NCBI GenBank assembly: GCA_030762175.1
Contig: CM060833.1
Span: 163,209,501-163,273,500, forward strand
DNA from: Metallyticus violacea
Lineage: Eukaryota > Arthropoda > Insecta > Mantodea > Metallyticidae
DNA: 64,000 bases
Direction of reading: 5' to 3'
Positions within the stretch are counted from its first letter, which is position 1. Every line of letters begins with the position of its first letter. Shown piece after piece: positions 57,266 to 64,000 of the stretch. The position numbers were made by a program, and so were the translations under genes. The notes beneath the pieces were generated by a model. The model was not told the DNA's origin. It ran no database searches and saw only the letters and a program-made list of their open reading frames with translations.

Positions 57266-58119
57266 TACTAACATAGTACTCCCCATTTACTGTGGTGTTC
57301 CTCTGCTTGATGTCAATGAGGATTATTCCTTCACAGTCCCAAAAGATTGTGGCCATGATCTTCTTGGTTGACTGAGTGACCTTGGCCTTTAGAGGCGGCG
57401 CTTTGCCAGGTTTACGCCAATCCATTGGTTCTCTTTTAGACAAGGGATCATATTAGAGGACCATTGTTTCATCTCCTGTAACAATGGTTTGTAGAACTTC
57501 TTTCTCGTTGCCATAGCAGAGCTCCAAAATTCCTGACAACAGATGACTCGTTGCTGCTTTTGGACTGTGCAAAGAAGTCCAGGCACCCTTCTTGTACTAG
57601 CCTTATTCATGTTTAAATGCTCATGAATAATTCGAAGGACTGTTGTTTTAGAAACGTCCAACCTTGTTGTTATTTCTGTAACTTTGAGTCGGCGGTCTTT
57701 CATAGTTTCTACTTCCACAAGAGCGATGTTTTCAGGAGTGAGAACATCTAAGGCCCTACTTGCACGCTCTTTATCTTCAATGCTTTCTCAACCCACTGGA
57801 AAAAGTATGGCCCATTCTTTTACGGTAGAATATGAGGCGGATGCTTCCCCATATACACCGTCCAATCGCTGTTTAATTTCATTAAGAGTAAGTCCTTCTT
57901 TTGTGAAGAACTTAATAACAGCCCGAAACTTCATTTTGAACATGTCACAATCTTCTACACATAGCAGTCTTTGTGCAACTATATCTGAACAAATGAACAT
58001 AGCGAAGCGGAAGTTACAGCTGCAATTATTTACTTTACAGATAAGGTATGACACCAGATCTTTATTGTGAAGGTGATAATCCTTATCGGCGAGGCCGGAA
58101 ACTTATGGACCTACCCTCG
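57266..58119 (-). mobile_element. mariner copy truncated at its 3' half
   Basis: Same family as 42394-43684. The right end (cggaaacttatggacctacc, ending ctcg before TA at 58120-58121) is an intact inverted repeat. Minus-strand coding: MFKMKFRAVIKFFTKEGLTL, a clear helix-turn-helix (DVSKTTVLRIIHEHLNMN), a linker, then after frame changes WRKPGKAPPLKAKVTQSTKK and IFWDCEGIILIDIKQRNTTV to about 57272. The second and third catalytic Asp regions and the left inverted repeat are absent. This copy preserves a better N-terminus (LNEIKQRLDGVYGE) than the 42394 copy. Confidence 0.85.
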
Positions 58120-58121
58120 TA

Positions 58122-58784
58122 TCTGTAGCGCATGTCATAGATAAGTGCCTCATAATACTTCAGAATGCACGTCAAGGAATGTCTCAGAATGCTTGAAACT
58201 GGGCGACGTTGCCTCTTTATACACAACTTCTTAAGTACTCACATGAAGACATCGAACTTTCCAGGATCCACCCAAGTATGCATAGGAGCATCAACGTCTT
58301 CAAAAATTTAAAATATTCGCTGCTGAATGGCCAGTTAGTATGAAATGTTTTGGAACGGCGCGGGAATTTAGCGGACCAACGGGTACAAAATAAAGCATTA
58401 CCACTGGCGATAGGAAAAACCCCATTTCGTAGCTGAAAATCGTCAGGTGCTGAACTTTCACTTTTGCACTTGTGTAACAGAAAAATCTGCAGGTGTTATA
58501 GTAGCATTAATTTTCCGATTCTAATCAATAAATCTTCATCTATCTCTGCTATTTGCTATTTACACAAATTAAACCAACTGTTATAAGCATTGCGGCTATC
58601 ACAACTATTTACATAATTAAATAAAACCTTTTAAGTCTCCGCTGAAAACAATGAAATTAATGTGGTATGTATAAACATATAAATATTAAATTACTCTCGG
58701 GGCACCGATTATAAACTCTGCTACAGCATGCGCTATACCCTCTTGACGACTTCCCTACACTCAATATACAACTGCGCTCTACCC
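58122..58784. other. No recognisable feature
   Basis: No recognised gene or repeat. Confidence 0.4.
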
Positions 58785-59063
58785 CACGGGTGGCCGAGGT
58801 CGTTAAGGCACGGACTCGTGAGCGGGAGGTCTGGGGTTCGAATGCCGCCAGGACCGTCCTCCCTGATTGAGGTTTTTCCAGGTTTTCCTCAGTCCTCATA
58901 AATGGCAAATGCCGGAGAGGTACCCGAAATTTAGGCCTGGAACATTTCCCTCCTTAAAAATAATAAATCCTATCTCAATTTATCATTTCATCTCATGTGT
59001 CATCAATGTTCACCGTCTGTGGTGCCTCAGCAGTAAAAACTATCGTTAAACACTATTAAAAAA
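58785..59063 (+). repeat. SINE-B copy, plus strand
   Basis: Among the best preserved: ccacgggtggccgaggtcg, B box ggggttcgaatgcc (one change), ggaccgtcctccctgattg, caggttttcctcagtcctc, gcaaatgccggagaggtacc, tttatcatttcatctcatg, gtggtgcctcagcagtaaaa, cgttaaacactattaaaaaa. Confidence 0.95.
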
Positions 59064-59714
59064 ACACGCTTTGCACACCCCAAACTTAAGCAACGTCACT
59101 TCTTCAGTTATAATCTATTGAGACTTATTATAGTCTCAACTATTATTAATATACACTGAATATGGAAAAACTAAAATCATTCGCGCTAAGAGCCAAAGAA
59201 CACGTGATCGGATCATCCAAGTAAAAACACATTACCGAGATTTCGGGTAAGTTATCATTCCACATACTCTTTTCTCAACATGGTGACATTTTTCTTGCTC
59301 TATTATTTTTTTTTTTTCCCCGTCTTTTCTTCTCTGATACCTAATTTACTATTAATAACTGTTTATACATGTTTAGCCTCTATCACTTGTTTAATTTAAT
59401 GCCACTGTTTGCTGTCAATAGCCAGATTTAATTGTCTTATAATTCATTGTAAATCTATTAATTTATAGTGCTTCATTGATCATAAGCTCTAAATCAAAAT
59501 AGTGCTGAGCATTTATTACTGGTCGTCCGTGAATTGTAAATGAAATAAAATATCATTATTAATTTCCATTCTCTGACATTGTTTCAAATAATATATGTCT
59601 AAGACTGCATCTTGTCTTATTTTTGTGATATAATTCTGTGATAGGTGTAACAAATTTCATTTATGTTACAGTTTAACGTTCATTATCCGTCATCTCTTTA
59701 CTACAAATGTAAGA
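59064..59714. other. No recognisable feature
   Basis: AT-rich, with a T-run near 59307-59319. No coding signal. Confidence 0.4.
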
Positions 59715-60060
59715 CATTTCCGCTTGAACACTTCTTTTGCACCCTCCGTCCTTTGCGACATCCTTGTTCGGGATAAACGACAAATAACAACTAAACAAAT
59801 CGGTAGCATCAACAAAGTGATCAATCAGTTTGAATATTCAAAGATTTGCGCTAGGTGTCTCGAAGTCTATAAGACAATTATAGCAAATAAGGACAATCAT
59901 CTGTTTAAGAGTTGCTTGCTCGTTATGGGGCAGAAGGGGACATTTCCTTTTTCATCACTGAGTAGAAAAGAGGCACGAATTCGTCACTTCAAGCCTGAGA
60001 CCAAAAGATGTGTCACTTGTACCACGACAGACAAAATTTAATCTGGAGCAAAGGGGAGAA
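59715..60060 (+). mobile_element. mariner transposase relic (fourth lineage)
   Basis: The plus frame 59724-60041 reads DKRQITTKQIGSINKV, FEYSKICARCLEV and, later, RKEARIRHFKPETKRCV. In mariners the corresponding parts are DRR.T...IA, .GYSKVCARWVP and TGDETW..H..PETKRQS. Here the W of ARW and the catalytic GDET are replaced (ARC; KEAR). No inverted repeats were found, and the downstream catalytic region is absent. I read the open frame as a transposase relic, not a gene. Confidence 0.6.
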
Positions 60061-60905
60061 AAAATAAATAAAAAATATAATGCAAAGATCTCTCTCTAAC
60101 TAGTCACATTATTCTAGAACTCTAAAGGCATACTTTTGATCCATGTACTATCTCATAGTAAAACAGTTAACTTCGAAATATATGTCAAAACCCTCTAGGA
60201 GCCTAATAAACGTTTCGGCGCATTCACCCTCACAAAAAACGTGACCAAAATTCCGAGAAGAGACCACTAAACTTCGATGGAATGTCCTTTCTCACTCCCC
60301 CTACTGCCTGTATCTTACACTTATTGATCTCCATTTCTCCACTCTATAAGAATAGATTTGACGATGACGGAAAAGTAGTTGCCGTTTGGCAGGGGTGGCA
60401 AACTCCGACTCAAACTAGGGGTTTGCAACCGGCGTAGCTTCATTTCAAAGTGGCGGGCAGCAGTCCAGAATCGTTGTAACATAACTATCAATTTGTTAAG
60501 TGTATTGCATGGGATTTTAATCTACAAGAATAATTCTTATATAATCAGGACAGATAATGAAGATTTACAGAAAGAGAGCTGTTGCAAATGAATGTAAAAA
60601 TTTCAGAAATTCGTGATTACAGACACACTTCCAAAATCTTCTACAACACTTAGTATTCAGAATGAAATAAATACAATACTATTATTGATCGAAACTATGC
60701 AAGTAAAAATACAACAGGTATATATCCATCGAGAAAGTTGGCGACTCAACCTTGGCTGTGCAACTTACGTACGGCTGCGGAAAATAACCCTAACTTGAGG
60801 TCAACTTGTTTAAATAGTTAACTTCACAATAGCGATGCATAGCACATCTTAGCTTTCCTTCCATATACTGTAGTTCAAGAAAGCAGTAGGTGTACATTTA
60901 TTGTT
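60061..60905. other. No recognisable feature
   Basis: Frames at 60379-60591 and 60613-60798 show no recognisable domain. Confidence 0.4.
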
Positions 60906-60909
60906 ATAA

Positions 60910-61052
60910 AATTTTATGTGCACATTACAAATATATTTTATGCATGGATCGTAGATCGTACATGTTTAAGTACGATACACAATTAGAAAGAGGAACAAAT
61001 AATAATACAAATATAAGAAAATAAATAATAAATAAAGAAACATAAAATACGA

Positions 61053-61095
<43 letters not shown>

Positions 61096-61345
61096 TGGAA
61101 TTACATTACAAATTATTTATAATTATACTGGTTATTGCGTTCTAACTAGAAAATTGATTGCCTTTAGCTTCGCGCACTTTGCTAGGAAAATGCCCGTATT
61201 CAACCAATTAGTGTGGTTAGTAAACAGATCCCAACATGCCAATCGTCCTCTAGTTGCCTTAAAAGGTTTTCAGGAAACAGCATTGTTCTCAGGTGTTCCC
61301 ATTGGATACCAAATGCCAGAATATGTACCCATTCCTCACCCCTTC
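60910..61345 (+). repeat. Unclassified interspersed repeat, copy 2
   Basis: Matches the reverse complement of 50008-50430: gatcgtagatcgtacatg, aattagaaagaggaac, atttataattatactggtta, aggaaaatgcccgtattcaa, aacagatcccaacatg, gttctcaggtgttcc. It holds a (TA)n run (61055-61092) absent at the same place in copy 1. The open frame 61091-61411 runs through the repeat; no domain is recognised. Confidence 0.65.
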
Positions 61346-62460
61346 ACAAAATGGGTAGATTCTCCTACAGAACTATTCGTTAATTTTGAGCATTCTAACT
61401 TTCCAGTCTAAACCAGGCCATTCCTGATATTGCATTTCTCCCTAAAACGAGCATATAAAACTGTTTACCCCAGGTTAGTTTAGTTTCATTTGATAGGCTC
61501 AAGGAGACTTTCGTGTTACATTCTGCCTCGATTTCCTGCCTGTTGATATCCTCTAGCCTTGTTCTAATGTCCCTCATACGCTTTTATTATTTGCATTGCC
61601 TCGTTGCCAAATGAAACCCAGGTCAATTCCCTCTGAGTTCTCTTTCCACCTCAAGAAAGAAAATGCACGTACATGTTGGCATAAAAGTTCAACTCCAGAT
61701 TTTCCTCCAATATGGAGAATACCTTCTGGGCTTCGAAGTGCTTTAAGTAGCAATTCTATCTTTATTACGCTTTTACTAGCAGTCATTCAATTTTTCTGGA
61801 GTCTTCCAGTTCACTGGAATAAGGATGTCAAAAACATAAAACATAGAGTTATAAAACTGTGGTAGATCAATGAGACGGTTTTTATTCCTCGAGTTCGAAG
61901 TTTTCAAAGGACGTAGCTTTTCTTTTACATCATTTCAGAACAATTTCATTTCCCCTACGGCAGTTTCATGCATAGCTGTGCTGGTGAAACAGCAATTGCA
62001 CCATCCGAACTAGATCTGTGCTGATGCATTCAAAACAGAACGTAAAAATCATACCATGACAGACTTCCTAAAGCGTAAAAGAATAAGCGGAGAGGTTAGG
62101 TATGTTTTGTTTTTGTTATATGGAAAATTATTAAAATGTTGTCAATATTGTCCCAATTATTTAAAAAGATAGGTTTTGGTTGTCTCGTTTCACGAACGTC
62201 ATTGTAATAAACGCTTGTCTGCCGCCTCCGTTGCCGACCACAATTCTTGCATTTTAAAGTTTTGCTCATTTGCTGAAATACATTCCAATTTTGTCTTAAT
62301 GTTTTTGCTTTTTATCATGCAACATAAGAGAACGTTTATACTTCATACTTTATACTTCACTATATAATTTCATCAGCGAACATATTCATTATTGTATGCT
62401 TTTATTACAAAGAAGTATAGGAGATTAAAATTATGTAATATCAATAATTTTCCGTTACAA
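61346..62460. other. Unresolved stretch; 61400-61870 moderately GC-rich
   Basis: Open frames on both strands (61395-61577 and 61574-61786 minus; 61596-61865 plus) could belong to an extension of the repeat or an unidentified element. No motif was recognised. 61870-62460 shows nothing. Confidence 0.3.
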
Positions 62461-62462
62461 CA

Positions 62463-62465
62463 ACG

Positions 62466-62525
<60 letters not shown>
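62463..62525. repeat. (AAT)n microsatellite
   Basis: About 20 AAT triplets, one of the longest pure runs in the window. Confidence 0.95.
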
Positions 62526-62814
62526 GTTTTTAATAAGCCCCGAAAGAAATATGAAGATCTGCTCCTACAGAAATAACTACTGCAAGAAAATATGACAGTA
62601 GCCTATAAAAATAATTTGTATTTTACAAATATATTTTTATACTTACTTCATACACAATAGTTAAATATTTTAATTTTACATGTTGATGTGTCTTCGGCAA
62701 TCTGTGTATAATAAAGTAGCTTTGAGCTACTGGTTAGCTTAGTATTCAGTTTCCTTCTTGTTTTTAAATCGTATAAATAAAAGTTGTGCTTTTTTCGTTT
62801 TCCTCCGCCCCATG
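62526..62814. other. No recognisable feature
   Basis: AT-rich; nothing recognised. Confidence 0.4.
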
Positions 62815-63050
62815 CTAGTATATCATATTTTGCTACATCCCAGGATTATGCAAATATGGTTAACGTCTTTCTGAACCAATATTTCAAAACCGCCCCTTTT
62901 GAGTATCTTCGATATTTATTCTTGACTTCTAGAATTTCTCCAATCCATACGCATTTTTGCTTACCTCTTCTCCTCTTCAGGGTTTCCAAGTATATAACGG
63001 TTTGGCAATCTTTCCTTCTCCAATACCATCAAATATCCAAACCACTTGAA
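62815..63050 (-). mobile_element. LINE C-terminal fragment
   Basis: The minus strand from 63050 reads FKWFGYLMVLEKERLPNRY, then ILGNPEEEKR, a stop, AKMRMDWRNSRSQE, and a diverged end. This follows the widespread C-terminus of non-LTR retrotransposon ORF2 proteins (W.GHL.RM...R.P......P.G.R.RGRP...W...). It may be the same LINE family as 49030-49680, whose C-terminal part is missing. The plus-strand open frame over this region (62784-63158) is a shadow. Confidence 0.55.
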
Positions 63051-63780
63051 TTTTTACATAACACTTTTATTTATATATATTTTTTTTATTTTCTTCATTT
63101 CATACTTGACCAAGCCTTGAAATTCTTGCAAGTCGTCTCAAATAATTCATTTCGGTAGCAAAATTATTTTTTTATATATTTCATTTATAATTTATATTGC
63201 ACTTTTAAAACAATAGAGATTTAAGTAAAATATTTCCATACCTTGTTTATCATTTGTATAATTTTAACCCACCACTAATTTGGCGCCATCATTAAATCGA
63301 CCAATGATATGAAACGAACTTTAGAATTTTAGCCAATCACAGCACGATATTGCAGTGAAATTATCAGAAGTTTTGCCAAATCTCTTTGCTGCACGAAGTG
63401 CATTTGTCTTCTGGTCAATGTAGCCACTCTATGCACCCACTATAATTCCTGAACATGCATCGCTAATCACTTTTGCTAGCAGGCGGTGGCAATATATTGA
63501 TTGCAACTAAATTATCGACCATCGACAAACATAATGCAAAATGGATGGTTCTTCAAAGCATTTCCACGATGAAATCGTTTTGTAAATTATGTAACAATAT
63601 CTACCTAAGCAACCATGCATTTTAATAAATAATACGTTGTTCAGAATAGTAAAATGTTATCTCTATTTTGTTTGTCTTAGTTGGTATTAGTAAATCGAGC
63701 GGTAGCGATTCTATTTCAGCCTGTAGGCATTCATAAGTATATTTATACAAATTTTAATATTATATATAAACAATAATTAG
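63051..63780. other. No recognisable feature
   Basis: AT-rich; no gene or repeat was recognised. Confidence 0.4.
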
Positions 63781-63945
63781 AAAAGCAGACAAGACTTGTC
63801 TTGTGTTCTTGCCATAGAAGAACTCAAGTAATTCGAAATGTAGCGATTGCAACTCTGTGACTTTTTCTTAGTGTTTTATCCTTTTCTGCTTTTTTTTATT
63901 GTTAATTTAGTTATATTATTTTTCTTTTATATTATACATAAGCAT
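63781..63945 (+). mobile_element. Fold-back/Penelope-like family copy with hammerhead-like motif
   Basis: Shares catagaagaactcaag, ttcgaaatgtagcgatt, gactttttcttagtg and tttatccttttctgct with the other copies. 63809-63852 fits the type I hammerhead layout: stem I TTGC/GCAA, core-like CATAGAA, stem II GAACT/AATTC with one mismatch, GAAA, short stem III, then T at the cleavage position. The 3' side runs ttgttaatttagttatatta...tttatattatac. Upstream at 63786-63806 a short palindrome (gcagacaagacttgtcttgtg) occurs. Confidence 0.5.
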
Positions 63946-64000
63946 ATATCACTTATTCGTGTTCCATTCATGAAATAGTCCCAAAGCCGTATTTAGCATT

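Noticed and set aside
59724..60041. 105-codon open frame as a host gene
   Set aside because: Its words (SKICAR, IRHFKPETKR) match mariner transposase blocks in the correct order, so it is a transposon relic.
62784..63158. 124-codon plus-strand open frame
   Set aside because: The minus strand carries a recognisable LINE C-terminus here, and the plus frame is AT-rich with no domain.

Overview
This 64 kb window looks like a repeat-dense, gene-poor stretch of a large arthropod nuclear genome, most likely an insect. The evidence is tRNA-headed SINEs, many mariner, IS630 and Tc1-type relics, long microsatellites, AT-rich non-coding DNA, and one spliced exon that reads like an insect neuropeptide F/Y-type GPCR. 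The species was not identified. I see no bacterial operon, CRISPR array, rRNA gene or functional tRNA gene.

Host genes: the only well-supported host coding sequence is one internal exon on the minus strand (14369-14600). It covers TM3, the DRY motif and TM4 of a rhodopsin-family neuropeptide receptor, has good splice sites and is open throughout. Its partner exons are not recognisable here, so much of the window may be intron or flank of this gene. A weaker candidate is a 3' terminal exon at 41864-42062 (+), with an acceptor, a stop and a poly(A) signal.

Repeats fall into several layers. (1) Two abundant tRNA-derived SINE families occur on both strands: SINE-A (tRNA-Arg-like head, about 290 bp) and SINE-B (Ser/Leu-like head, about 280 bp). 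Two rarer tRNA-headed repeats are also present. (2) DNA transposon relics include several mariner lineages (one 1.29 kb copy, one mini-copy, one internally deleted mariner sitting inside another), IS630/DUF4817-type elements, a Tc1-like relic, a PIF/Harbinger-like MITE, a hAT-like terminus, and a TTA-flanked element carrying a truncated gene of a conserved uncharacterised family. (3) LINE fragments on the minus strand sit near 49-51.4 kb and 63 kb. (4) A fold-back family next to (TA)n tracts occurs at about 15.5, 49.7, 52.8 and 63.8 kb. (5) There is a degenerate 135-150 bp tandem array at 53.0-53.7 kb, a diverged repeat pair at 50.0-50.4 and 60.9-61.3 kb, and many ATT/AAT and TA microsatellites.

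The most interesting signal is in the fold-back family. Two copies can be drawn as a degenerate type I hammerhead-ribozyme fold, and their stem I bases differ but remain paired within each copy. This suggests Penelope-like retroelement termini, although the catalytic core is not canonical. The second is the TTA-flanked element, which ties the uncharacterised protein family to a DNA transposon. I found no convincing new multi-gene system.
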